A program made the translations under genes and the position numbers. Positions 1 to 8,626 of a stretch of DNA of 64,000 nucleotides are shown piece by piece. The notes beneath the pieces are model-generated. The model searched no databases. It had not been told where the DNA came from and saw only the letters and a list, made by a program, of their open reading frames with translations. The stretch comes from Pseudescherichia sp032055545 (lineage in GTDB: Bacteria > Pseudomonadota > Gammaproteobacteria > Enterobacterales > Enterobacteriaceae), in NCBI GenBank assembly GCA_032055545.1, contig DAMBQR010000018.1:1-64000 (forward strand). The letters are read 5' to 3'. Numbering within the stretch: position 1 is the stretch's first letter; each line of letters begins with the position of its first letter.

Positions 1-1
1 G

Positions 2-71
2 GCAACGTCCCCCTTGATTAAGGATAGCGTTGCATCCATCGGTTGAACTCACAGCCAGAAGCGGACGTTGC
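2..71. repeat. Inverted repeat at the left edge, possible mobile-element end
   Basis: A 9-base arm at 2-10 (GCAACGTCC) is repeated in inverted orientation at 63-71, with 52 bases between. Inside it, the minus strand read from base 53 downward begins TGTGAGTTCAACC and continues to a GCAAC at about 33-37, which resembles from memory the terminal repeat of IS30. No transposase is visible because the window ends here. The bases from 72 to 252, before yajD, show no gene. The similarity was not searched, so this is a weak call. Confidence 0.3.
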
Positions 72-252
72 TACATCACAATGTGTTAATTAACCCTGAA
101 CAGGTCAGTCAGGTGGCAAAAGGGGTGGCGTTATCAGCAATACGATGCGGCGTAGCGAACCGGTTGTTATACGATTCAATAAATGTTAGCAATCAGGCGT
201 TCGCCGTTTCAACTATGCACGCATCGTTTCCATCATTGGGTAAATAGCCGCG

Positions 253-597
253 CTACTTCTTATTCAGCATTGCCTTCAGATCGGCAAAGGGGTTATAGGT
301 CGCCTCCCCTACATCCTTCTGCGCATCCTCTCCGGCCACGACGGTGGTGCCGTACTGGTCGGCCTCGGTGTATTTTGAGTGCTCGTGATCGTGACAGTAG
401 AGGCACAGCAGCTCCCAGTTGCTGCCGTCCGGCGGGTTATTGGTGTGATCGTGGTCGATATGGTGCACCGTTAACTCCCGCAGGTTCGAGTAGACAAACT
501 CACGCGAGCAGCGCCCGCATACCCACGGATAAATCTTCAGCGCCCTTTCACGGTAGTCTGATTCAAGACGGGCATAGTTCTTAGGGATGATGGCCAT
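253..597 (-). CDS. yajD: HNH nuclease family protein YajD
   Basis: A 114-residue member of the HNH endonuclease family, close to E. coli YajD over its whole length. The zinc/metal pocket is visible as CGRC near residue 29, VHHIDHDH near residue 45 (the catalytic His region) and LCLYCHDHEH near residue 66. The family cuts DNA; the biological target of YajD is not established. The start is placed at the ATG at 597 because an AGGA lies 9 bases upstream; a TTG at 606 would abut that AGGA. In E. coli K-12 yajD sits between secF and tsx, far from sap, so its place here beside a LysR gene is different. It is followed downstream by the inverted repeat at the window edge. Confidence 0.9.
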   Translation of the reverse strand: MAIIPKNYARLESDYRERALKIYPWVCGRCSREFVYSNLRELTVHHIDHDHTNNPPDGSNWELLCLYCHDHEHSKYTEADQYGTTVVAGEDAQKDVGEATYNPFADLKAMLNKK

Positions 598-662
598 CGC
601 GGGCAATCCTTACGGTAACGAAAGTATGCCTCTATAGTATGCCAATGCACGGCGCTCGCCAA

Positions 663-1580
663 TCACTGTTGGGGTGCCGGAGCGTGCTTACGGCAGACTT
701 CCAGCATAAACTGCCGTAGCCAGCGGTGCGCCGGATCGGCCTCCGCGCGCGGGTGCCACATTTGTGACAACGTAATGCCCTCCACCCTTACCGGCAGTTC
801 AAACATACAGTATGACGCGGCAGGTTGATGGATGAGAAACGAGGCGGGGATCAGCGCCACCAGATCGGAAGCCTGTGCCACCGCCAGCGCAGCGGGAAAG
901 CCCGGGACGACGGCAGCAATATTCCGCTCAAGGCCCAGCTCGGCCAGCGCCTCATCTACTGGCCCGGCGGTTCGCCCCCGACGGGAGGCGACAACATGAG
1001 CATGGGCAAGGTAGTCGCTCACGCCTACTTCGGGCAGCGTCGATAGCGGATGCCCAGGCCTCACCACCCCGACAAAACGATCGCGAAACAGCGCCTGAAT
1101 ACGGATCTCCGGTCCCATCTCGCCCAGCACGCCAACTTCAAGATCGACCAGCCCCTCACGCAGCGCCTTCGCGCTCTTTTCCGCTCTGGCGACAAAACGC
1201 AGACGCACGTGCGGGGCACGCCTGGCCGCTGCCACAATGAGCAGCGGACCAAAAGCCTCAATGAAACCCTCGTTAGTACGCAGGACAAAAGTACGATCAA
1301 AGGTCGAGAGATCCAGCCCGGTCTGAGAGGGCCGCAGCAGCGCCAGCGCCTCAAACAGCGTGCGCTGCGTAGATTCGCGGATGGCCTCGGCATGCGGGGT
1401 TAACACCATGCTGCGTCCAGCGCGCACCAGCAACGGATCGCCGGTGGCCGCACGCAGGCGGCTAAGCGTACGGCTCATCGCCGAGGCGCTCAGACCCAGC
1501 CGTCGCGCAGCGCCCGCCACGCTGACTTCAGCCAGCAGCGCATCGAGGGCAATAAGCAGGTTCAAATCGGGTGCGTTCAT
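663..1580 (-). CDS. LysR-family transcriptional regulator
   Basis: A 305-residue LysR-type regulator. The N-terminal winged helix-turn-helix spans about residues 1-65, with the typical AARRLGLSASAMSRTLSRLR recognition segment. The rest is a periplasmic-binding-like effector domain. The architecture resembles the NodD/SyrM-like branch that starts with DLNLL. The ligand cannot be read from sequence. It is transcribed away from the MFS exporter at 1722, with 141 bases between the two starts. This is the usual arrangement in which a LysR protein controls its divergent neighbour and itself. Control of the exporter is inference from position only. Confidence 0.85.
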   Translation of the reverse strand: MNAPDLNLLIALDALLAEVSVAGAARRLGLSASAMSRTLSRLRAATGDPLLVRAGRSMVLTPHAEAIRESTQRTLFEALALLRPSQTGLDLSTFDRTFVLRTNEGFIEAFGPLLIVAAARRAPHVRLRFVARAEKSAKALREGLVDLEVGVLGEMGPEIRIQALFRDRFVGVVRPGHPLSTLPEVGVSDYLAHAHVVASRRGRTAGPVDEALAELGLERNIAAVVPGFPAALAVAQASDLVALIPASFLIHQPAASYCMFELPVRVEGITLSQMWHPRAEADPAHRWLRQFMLEVCRKHAPAPQQ

Positions 1581-1625
1581 CCGCTTATCTTACTCTGCCC
1601 GTCAGGTTTGAGGGAAGGCGTCTGG

Positions 1626-1642
1626 TGCAGGTTATAACTGCA
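1626..1642. promoter_or_regulatory. Dyad in the LysR/MFS divergent promoter region, candidate operator
   Basis: TGCAG at 1626-1630 is mirrored by CTGCA at 1638-1642 around an AT-rich 7-base centre. Interrupted dyads of this kind are common LysR-type binding sites. It lies between the two divergent starts. No footprint or conservation data were available. Confidence 0.4.
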
Positions 1643-1721
1643 AATGCTGCGTCTTCCGCCCTGCCTCTCCCCTGAGTACGCTTTAAGCATCGAAATCACA
1701 GAACTGACAAGGGTAAATAAT

Positions 1722-3128
1722 ATGGAACTCTTTGCTGAAAGACCGGGTGATGAGGGTTTAGCCGGACGCGGACGGGCACTGGTGATGGTTGCCGTCATGA
1801 CCAGTACGACCATGGCCGTTTTCGACGGTGCCATCGTCAACGTTGCGCTGCCGCCCATTGCCCATGCGCTGTCGGTACCTGCCCACTCCGCCGTGTGGAT
1901 CGCCAACGGCTATCTGCTATCGGCTGCGATGACGCTGGCTATTTTTGCCGCGCTGGCCCGCCGAATTGGCTTTCGCGCCCTGTTTGCTTTCGGCCTGGCT
2001 CTCTTTACGCTGGCCTCGCTGGGCTGCGCCCTCTCCTCTTCCCTCCCCATGCTGACGGGCTGGCGCATCGTGCAGGGTGTAGGCGGGGCCGCTACTCTGA
2101 GTATTGCTCCGGCGATCCTACGCTCTGTTTTCCCCAACCGCCTGCTGGGGCGCATTCTGGGCCTGCACGCCTTGCTGATTGCCGCCAGCACCGCCATCGC
2201 GCCGGTTCTGGGCGGTACGCTGCTTTCTCTCCTGAGCTGGCAGTGGCTGTTTGCTATCAATATCCCGCTGGGGATTATTGCGTTTCTCATGGCGCTCAGC
2301 GCTATACCTGATAACCGCACGTCAATACACGAACCCTTTGATATCGCCGGTGCGGCGTTGTCCGCGCTAATGTTGGGGGGAGCGATCATGACGGCGAACG
2401 CCTTCTCCCGCCCCGGTCAGGCGGAAGCGCATCTGTTGACGGCAGCAGGATACGGTAGCGTCGCGCTGGCTGCCGGGCTGGCATTTATCTGGCGTCAGCA
2501 ACGTGCGCCACGACCGCTGCTTCCGCTGACACTTTTTGCCTCGCCGCGCTTTTCACTGGCGGCGCTTACCTCGCTGGCCTCTTTCGTTAGCCAGGGCATG
2601 ACGTTTATTGCTCTGCCGTTTCTGTTTCAAAGCGTCTACGGTTACAGCGTCTTTGCCTCGGCGCTGCTGTTTACCCCCTGGCCGCTGGGTATCATGCTGG
2701 CCGCTCCCCACGCAGGACGGCTGGCCGATCGCTATCCACCGGCGATGATTTCAACCGCGGGCTTAGCCGTTTTTGCCCTGGGATTAACGCTGCTGGCGCT
2801 GCTTCCTGAGCAGGCCGAAGTCTGGGATATCGGTGTGCGCAGCCTGATCTGCGGGATAGGCTTCGGCTGCTTTCAAAGTCCTAACAACCGGGAAATGCTG
2901 GCAAACGCCTCACGGGAGAACAGCGGCTACGCCTCCGGCGTGCTGGCTATTGTGCGTACCTTTGGCCAGTGCCTGGGCGGGGCGTTAGTGGGCATCATCC
3001 TGTCGCTCTTTGCGCCAGCCAGTAGCCAGGCGACGGGCGCTGTTCATCTGAGCCTGTGGATTGCCGTGCTGGCAACCGGATTTGCTCTCCTGTTTAGCCT
3101 AAGCCGCCTACGAAATAAGCCTGATTGA
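1722..3128 (+). CDS. DHA2-type MFS drug/metabolite exporter
   Basis: A 468-residue major facilitator superfamily protein with hydrophobic segments throughout, consistent with the 14-helix DHA2 (drug:proton antiporter) group. Helix 1 carries a variant of the DHA2 motif (VFDGAIVNVALP, about residues 31-42). The antiporter motif in helix 5 reads APVLGG followed by SWQWLFAINIPLG (about residues 159-180). It should export small molecules across the inner membrane using the proton gradient; the substrate is unknown. The ATG at 1722 is chosen over upstream in-frame ATGs because AAGGG lies 8 bases before it and the protein then starts just before helix 1. It is divergent from the LysR gene. It is not part of the E. 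coli sap neighbourhood and is probably accessory. Confidence 0.8.
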   Translation: MELFAERPGDEGLAGRGRALVMVAVMTSTTMAVFDGAIVNVALPPIAHALSVPAHSAVWIANGYLLSAAMTLAIFAALARRIGFRALFAFGLALFTLASLGCALSSSLPMLTGWRIVQGVGGAATLSIAPAILRSVFPNRLLGRILGLHALLIAASTAIAPVLGGTLLSLLSWQWLFAINIPLGIIAFLMALSAIPDNRTSIHEPFDIAGAALSALMLGGAIMTANAFSRPGQAEAHLLTAAGYGSVALAAGLAFIWRQQRAPRPLLPLTLFASPRFSLAALTSLASFVSQGMTFIALPFLFQSVYGYSVFASALLFTPWPLGIMLAAPHAGRLADRYPPAMISTAGLAVFALGLTLLALLPEQAEVWDIGVRSLICGIGFGCFQSPNNREMLANASRENSGYASGVLAIVRTFGQCLGGALVGIILSLFAPASSQATGAVHLSLWIAVLATGFALLFSLSRLRNKPD

Positions 3129-3218
3129 CGACTTTTACGCCGCTTACCCGCAGACATTTTTACGTAGCCGTGCTAAGTGCGATACACTTTGTAAATCGGT
3201 CTTACAGTTAAAGAAATT

Positions 3219-4865
3219 ATGCGCCTGATTATATCTTCCCTGCTCATGGCAGTTGGCCTGTTAAGCGGACACGTCCAGGCTGCGCCTGCGCGTCCTGCTG
3301 CGGCTGATATCCGTGAAAGCGGTTTCGTCTACTGCGTCAATGGCCAGGTCAGCACGTTCAATCCGCAAAAAGCGAGCAGCGGCCTGATTGTGGATACCCT
3401 GGCGGCCCAGATCTACGATCGCCTGTTGGATGTAGATCCCTACACCTATCGCCTGGTCCCCGAGCTGGCTGAGAGCTGGGAGGTGCTGGATAACGGCGCT
3501 ACCTATCGCTTCCGCCTGCGCAGCAACGTCGCCTTTCAGAAAACGCCGTGGTTCACGCCAGGACGGGCGTTTAATGCCGACGACGTAGTGTTTAGCTTCC
3601 AGCGTATTTTTGACCGCCACCACCCGTGGCATAACGTGAACGGCAGCAATTTCCCCTATTTTGACAGCCTGCAGTTTGCCGACGCCGTCGAAAGCGTGCG
3701 CAAGCTGGACAGCCGCACGGTGGAGTTTCGCCTGAAAAAGCCGGATGCCTCGTTCCTGTGGCATCTGGCGACGCACTACGCCTCAGTGATGTCCGCCGAA
3801 TATGCTAATCAGCTGGCTAAGCGCGATCGTCAGGAGCTGCTGGATCGCCAGCCGGTGGGGACCGGGCCGTTCCAGCTCGCGGAGTACCGCAGCGGCCAGT
3901 TTATCCGCCTGCAGCGCCACGCTAATTTTTGGCGCGGCCAGCCGCTGATGCCGCAGGTGGTAGTCGATCTCGGCTCGGGGGGAACCGGGCGGCTATCGAA
4001 GCTGCTGACCGGGGAGTGCGACGTGCTGGCCTGGCCTGCCGCCAGCCAGCTGACGATATTACGTGACGATCCGCGTCTGCGCCTGACCCTGCGCCCAGGG
4101 ATGAACATCGCCTATCTGGCATTTAATACCGACAAGGCGCCGCTGAATAATCCCGCCGTGCGCCATGCGCTGGCGCTGGCGATTAATAACCAGCGTCTGA
4201 TGCAGTCTATCTACTACGGCACGGCGGAAACCGCCGCCTCGATCCTGCCCCGCGCCTCATGGGCCTACGACAGCGAAGCGAAAATCACCGAGTACAATCC
4301 GGCAAAAGCCAAACAGCAGCTGGCCGCGCTGGGGCTGGAGAATATGACCCTGCAGCTGTGGGTGCCCACCAGCTCGCAGGCGTGGAATCCCAGCCCGTTG
4401 AAGACCGCCGAACTTATTCAGGCCGATATGGCCCAGGTGGGTGTAAAAGTGGTGATTGTTCCCGTCGAGGGGCGCTTCCAGGAGGCCAGGCTGATGGATA
4501 TGAACCACGACCTGACCCTCGCCGGCTGGTCAACGGACAGTAACGATCCCGATAGCTTCTTCCGTCCGCTGCTCAGCTGCGCCGCCATTGAGTCACAAAC
4601 TAACTTTGCCCACTGGTGCCACCGGGAGTTTGATACCATCTTGCACAAAGCCCTGACCTCGCAGCAGCTGGCGTCGCGCATTGAGGCCTACGATGAGGCG
4701 CAGACGATCCTTGCCCGTGAGCTACCGGTGCTGCCGCTGGCCTCCTCCCTGCGCCTGCAGGCCTACCGCTACGACATCAAAGGTCTTGTACTGAGTCCGT
4801 TTGGTAACGCCTCGTTTGCCGGGGTTTCGCGCGAGCCTGAAAAAGACGAGGTGAAGCAACCATGA
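3219..4865 (+). CDS. sapA: SapA, periplasmic solute-binding protein of the Sap ABC system
   Basis: A 548-residue periplasmic binding protein of the peptide/dipeptide class (SBP family 5). Residues 1-21 form a signal peptide ending in VQA. The body contains family blocks such as LVPELAESWEVLDNG and the aromatic-rich ligand-binding lobes. SapA delivers ligand to the SapBC membrane channel. In Salmonella and Haemophilus the system contributes to resistance to cationic antimicrobial peptides and to haem or peptide uptake. It is the first gene of sapABCDF, and its stop overlaps the sapB start by 4 bases (ATGA), which suggests translational coupling. The binding specificity here is not visible in the sequence. 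Confidence 0.95.
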   Translation: MRLIISSLLMAVGLLSGHVQAAPARPAAADIRESGFVYCVNGQVSTFNPQKASSGLIVDTLAAQIYDRLLDVDPYTYRLVPELAESWEVLDNGATYRFRLRSNVAFQKTPWFTPGRAFNADDVVFSFQRIFDRHHPWHNVNGSNFPYFDSLQFADAVESVRKLDSRTVEFRLKKPDASFLWHLATHYASVMSAEYANQLAKRDRQELLDRQPVGTGPFQLAEYRSGQFIRLQRHANFWRGQPLMPQVVVDLGSGGTGRLSKLLTGECDVLAWPAASQLTILRDDPRLRLTLRPGMNIAYLAFNTDKAPLNNPAVRHALALAINNQRLMQSIYYGTAETAASILPRASWAYDSEAKITEYNPAKAKQQLAALGLENMTLQLWVPTSSQAWNPSPLKTAELIQADMAQVGVKVVIVPVEGRFQEARLMDMNHDLTLAGWSTDSNDPDSFFRPLLSCAAIESQTNFAHWCHREFDTILHKALTSQQLASRIEAYDEAQTILARELPVLPLASSLRLQAYRYDIKGLVLSPFGNASFAGVSREPEKDEVKQP

Positions 4866-5827
4866 TCATCTTTACGCTGCGCCGCCTGCTTCTGCTGCTG
4901 GTCACGCTGTTCCTGCTGACCTTTGTCGGCTTCAGCCTGAGCTACTTTACTCCCCATGCGCCGCTGCAGGGTGCATCGCTGTGGAACGCCTGGTTCTTCT
5001 GGTTTAAGGGGGTGCTGCACTGGGATTTTGGCGTCTCCAGCATCAATGGTCAGCTCATCTCCGAGCAGCTCAAAGAGGTCTTCCCGGCCACAATGGAACT
5101 GTGTATTCTCGCCTTCGGTTTTGCGCTGGTGGTGGGTATTCCGGTGGGCATGATGGCCGGGATTATGCGCGGCAAATGGCAGGATAAGCTGATCAGCGCC
5201 CTGGCCCTGATTGGCTTCTCGATCCCCATCTTTTGGCTGGCGCTGCTGCTTACCCTCTTCTTCTCGCTGACGCTGGGCTGGCTGCCGGTTTCAGGCCGCT
5301 TCGATCTGCTCTATGAGGTGAAAACGGTCACCGGCTTTGCGCTGATTGACGCCTGGCTCTCGGAGTCGATATGGCGCGAGGAGATGATCGTCAGCGCGCT
5401 GCGCCATATGGTTCTGCCGGTGCTGACCTTAGCAGTGGCGCCGACCACCGAGGTGATCCGCCTGATGCGCATCAGCACCATGGAGGTGTTTGAGCAGAAC
5501 TACATCAAAGCCGCCGCCACACGCGGCCTGTCGCGGCTGACCATCCTGCGACGCCACGTGCTGCACAACGCCCTGCCGCCGGTGATCCCGCGCCTCGGGC
5601 TGCAGTTTTCTACCATGCTGACGCTGGCGATGATCACCGAGATGGTGTTTAGCTGGCCGGGGCTGGGGCGCTGGATCATCAACGCCATTCGTCAGCAGGA
5701 CTATGCGGCCATCTCCGCCGGCGTCATGGTGATCGGCGCGCTGGTGATTATTGTTAACGTCCTCTCCGACATTCTGGGCGCACTGGCGAACCCTTTGAAG
5801 CATAAGGAATGGTATGCCCTCCGATAA
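4862..5827 (+). CDS. sapB: SapB, ABC transporter permease
   Basis: A 321-residue inner-membrane permease of the peptide (OppB/DppB) class. It opens with a long hydrophobic helix (about residues 5-28) and contains several more. The cytoplasmic EAA loop that docks the ATPase is seen as KAAATRGLSRLTILRRHVLHN near residues 218-238. With SapC it forms the pore. In E. coli SapBCDF has also been reported to export putrescine. It overlaps sapA by 4 bases and sapC by 14 bases. Confidence 0.95.
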   Translation: MIIFTLRRLLLLLVTLFLLTFVGFSLSYFTPHAPLQGASLWNAWFFWFKGVLHWDFGVSSINGQLISEQLKEVFPATMELCILAFGFALVVGIPVGMMAGIMRGKWQDKLISALALIGFSIPIFWLALLLTLFFSLTLGWLPVSGRFDLLYEVKTVTGFALIDAWLSESIWREEMIVSALRHMVLPVLTLAVAPTTEVIRLMRISTMEVFEQNYIKAAATRGLSRLTILRRHVLHNALPPVIPRLGLQFSTMLTLAMITEMVFSWPGLGRWIINAIRQQDYAAISAGVMVIGALVIIVNVLSDILGALANPLKHKEWYALR

Positions 5828-6704
5828 TGTCTATAACGAGAAGCAGACCCCCGGCGCGCTGCGCACGGTGTGGCGCAAATTCTATGGCGATACCACCGCC
5901 ATGGTTGGCCTGTACGGCTGCGCCGGGCTGGTGCTGCTCTGTATATTTGGCCGCTGGTTTGCGCCATACGGCATCGATCAGCAGTTCCTCGGCTACCAGC
6001 TGCTGCCTCCTTCGTGGTCACGCTATGGGGACGTCTCCTTCTTCCTCGGCACTGACGACCTGGGCCGCGACGTGCTCAGCCGCCTGCTCAGCGGTGCAGC
6101 CCCGACGGTGGGCGGCGCGTTTGTGGTTACCCTGGCGGCAACAGTCTGCGGCCTGGTGCTGGGCGTGGTGGCCGGAGCGACGCACGGCCTGCGTTCGGCT
6201 GTGCTGAACCATGTGCTTGATACTCTGCTCTCTATTCCCTCGCTGCTGCTGGCGATTATCGTGGTGGCCTTTGCCGGGCCGCACCTCTCTCATGCCATGT
6301 TTGCCGTCTGGCTGGCGCTGCTGCCAAGGATGGTTCGATCGGTCTACAGCATGGTGCATGACGAGCTGGAGAAAGAGTATGTGGTTGCCGCCCGGCTGGA
6401 CGGTGCCACGACGATCAATATTCTGTGGTTTGCGGTGCTGCCGAACATGACGGCAGGCTTTGTTACTGAGATCACCCGGGCGCTGTCGATGGCAATCCTC
6501 GACATTGCTGCGTTGGGCTTTCTCGATCTCGGCGCGCAGCTGCCCTCACCGGAGTGGGGAGCGATGCTGGGCGACGCGCTGGAGCTAATCTACGTCGCGC
6601 CCTGGACGGTAATGCTGCCGGGGGCGTCGATTATGGTAAGCGTTTTACTGGTTAACCTGCTGGGCGACGGGATCCGCCGTGCGGTCAATGCGGGGGTGGA
6701 ATAG
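5814..6704 (+). CDS. sapC: SapC, ABC transporter permease
   Basis: A 296-residue partner permease of the OppC/DppC class, with an N-terminal cytoplasmic stretch followed by membrane helices. GTDDLGRDVLSRLL near residues 79-92 is the strongly conserved block of this subfamily. The EAA-type loop (VVAARLDGATTINILW) is near residues 190-205. An AAGGA sits a few bases before the ATG, inside the end of sapB. Its stop TAG shares a base with the GTG start of sapD. Confidence 0.95.
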   Translation: MPSDNVYNEKQTPGALRTVWRKFYGDTTAMVGLYGCAGLVLLCIFGRWFAPYGIDQQFLGYQLLPPSWSRYGDVSFFLGTDDLGRDVLSRLLSGAAPTVGGAFVVTLAATVCGLVLGVVAGATHGLRSAVLNHVLDTLLSIPSLLLAIIVVAFAGPHLSHAMFAVWLALLPRMVRSVYSMVHDELEKEYVVAARLDGATTINILWFAVLPNMTAGFVTEITRALSMAILDIAALGFLDLGAQLPSPEWGAMLGDALELIYVAPWTVMLPGASIMVSVLLVNLLGDGIRRAVNAGVE

Positions 6705-7696
6705 TGCCACTACTTGATATTCGTAACCTGACCATTGAGGTCAAAACCGGTGAAGGCTGGGTCAGGGCCGTCGATCGCGTTACGCTCACCCTGGCGGAAG
6801 GGGAGATCCGCGGTCTGGTGGGCGAATCCGGCTCCGGCAAAAGCCTGATAGCCAAGGCGATCTGCGGCGTAACCAAAGACAACTGGCGCGTCACCGCCGA
6901 TCGAATGCGCTTCGATGACGTCGATCTGATGCGTCTCTCGGCGCGCGAGCGGCGGAAAATTCTCGGCCATAACGTGTCGATGATTTTTCAGGAGCCGCAG
7001 TCCTGTCTCGATCCCTCCGAGCGCATCGGTAAACAGCTGATGCAGAACATCCCCGCCTGGACCTACAAGGGGCGTTGGTGGCAGCGCATGGGCTGGCGAA
7101 AACGACGCGCCATAGAGCTGCTGCACCGGGTGGGTATTCGCGATCATAAAGATGCGATGCGCAGCTTTCCCTACGAGCTGACGGACGGCGAGTGCCAGAA
7201 GGTGATGATTGCCATTGCGCTGGCGAACCAGCCGCGCCTGCTGATCGCCGATGAGCCAACCAACGCCATGGAGCCGACTACCCAGGCGCAGATTTTCCGT
7301 CTGCTCACCCGGCTCAACCAGAATAACAACACCACCATTATTCTGATCAGCCACGATCTGCAGATGCTGAGCCAGTGGGCGGACCGGATCAACGTGATGT
7401 ACTGCGGCCAGACCGTGGAGACCGCGCCGAGCGAGGAGCTGATCGCCACGCCGCATCACCCCTATACTCAGGCGCTGATCCGCGCGATCCCTGACTTTGG
7501 CAGCGCGATGCCGCATAAAAGCCGCCTGAACACGCTGCCGGGGGCGATCCCGCTGCTGGAGCATCTGCCGATTGGCTGCCGTCTTGGGCCGCGCTGCCCC
7601 TATGCCCAGCGCAAATGCATCGAGCGTCCCCTGCTAACAGGGCCTAAAAACCACCTCTTTGCCTGTCATTTTCCGCTGAATATGGAGAGGGAGTGA
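6704..7696 (+). CDS. sapD: SapD, ABC transporter ATPase
   Basis: A 330-residue ATPase of the OppD class. The Walker A is GESGSGKS near residue 40 and the Walker B is LLIADEPTN near residue 180. The C-terminal oligopeptide-type extension has the cysteine-rich CRLGPRCPYAQRKC. The ABC signature is unusual: LTDGECQ instead of LSGGQQ, as also in E. coli SapD. SapD is reported to confer ATP dependence on Trk potassium uptake in E. coli. Translation starts at GTG (6704), overlapping the sapC stop, so the two genes are probably coupled. Confidence 0.95.
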   Translation: MPLLDIRNLTIEVKTGEGWVRAVDRVTLTLAEGEIRGLVGESGSGKSLIAKAICGVTKDNWRVTADRMRFDDVDLMRLSARERRKILGHNVSMIFQEPQSCLDPSERIGKQLMQNIPAWTYKGRWWQRMGWRKRRAIELLHRVGIRDHKDAMRSFPYELTDGECQKVMIAIALANQPRLLIADEPTNAMEPTTQAQIFRLLTRLNQNNNTTIILISHDLQMLSQWADRINVMYCGQTVETAPSEELIATPHHPYTQALIRAIPDFGSAMPHKSRLNTLPGAIPLLEHLPIGCRLGPRCPYAQRKCIERPLLTGPKNHLFACHFPLNMERE

Positions 7697-7697
7697 G

Positions 7698-8504
7698 ATG
7701 GTCGATACCCTGCTGGAAGTACGCAATCTGAGTAAAACCTTTCGCTACCGCACCGGCTGGTTCCATCGCCAGACGGTGGAGGCGGTCAAGCCGCTGAGCT
7801 TTACCCTGCGGGAGAAGCAGACCCTGGCGATCATCGGTGAGAACGGCTCCGGCAAATCGACGCTGGCGAAGATGCTGGCGGGCATGATTGAGCCGACCAC
7901 CGGTGAACTGTTGATTGACGACAGTCCCCTGCGCTACGGCGACTACTCGTTTCGTAGCCAGCGCATCCGCATGATTTTTCAGGATCCCTCGACGTCGCTG
8001 AACCCGCGCCAGCGCATCTCCCAGATCCTCGACTTTCCGCTGCGCCTGAATACCGACCTGGATCCCGGGGCTCGGCGGCAGCGGGTGATTGAGACCCTGC
8101 GTATGGTGGGCCTGCTGCCGGATCACGTCAGCTACTATCCGCACATGCTTGCTCCTGGCCAGAAACAGCGTCTGGGGCTGGCCCGGGCGCTGATCCTGCG
8201 CCCGAAGGTGATCGTGGCGGATGAGGCCCTGGCCTCGCTGGATATGTCGATGCGTTCGCAATTAATTAACCTGATGCTGGAATTGCAGGAGAAACAGGGT
8301 ATCTCTTATATCTACGTTACCCAGCATATCGGTATGATGAAACATATCAGCGACCAGGTCATCGTAATGCACCAGGGTGAGGTGGTTGAGCGCGGCAGCA
8401 CCGCGGAGGTGCTGGCCGCCCCGCTGCATGAGCTGACCCGCCGGCTTATCGCCAGCCATTTTGGCGAGGCGCTGACGGCCGACGCCTGGCGAAAAGACCG
8501 CTAG
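7698..8504 (+). CDS. sapF: SapF, ABC transporter ATPase
   Basis: A 268-residue ATPase, the partner of SapD. The Walker A is GENGSGKST near residue 48. The Walker B region is VIVADEAL. The signature is LAPGQKQR, again off the LSGGQ consensus but the same in the E. coli protein. It is the last gene of the sap operon, one base after the sapD stop, with a GAGGGAG ribosome site inside the sapD end. Confidence 0.95.
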   Translation: MVDTLLEVRNLSKTFRYRTGWFHRQTVEAVKPLSFTLREKQTLAIIGENGSGKSTLAKMLAGMIEPTTGELLIDDSPLRYGDYSFRSQRIRMIFQDPSTSLNPRQRISQILDFPLRLNTDLDPGARRQRVIETLRMVGLLPDHVSYYPHMLAPGQKQRLGLARALILRPKVIVADEALASLDMSMRSQLINLMLELQEKQGISYIYVTQHIGMMKHISDQVIVMHQGEVVERGSTAEVLAAPLHELTRRLIASHFGEALTADAWRKDR

Positions 8505-8626
8505 CACCACTCTTTAGGGTGGTCGGATTAACACATATGGCGACACGTGCTATCATCGCCGCGTTTTAACGACGCTCGCTGCTTTCAATGACGAGCGCCA
8601 CAACAATGAATATAAGGATTAGAACT

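Noticed and set aside
183..584. Open frame on the plus strand over yajD
   Set aside because: It is antisense to yajD, lacks a ribosome site, and its translation is Arg/Ser/Pro-rich shadow text.
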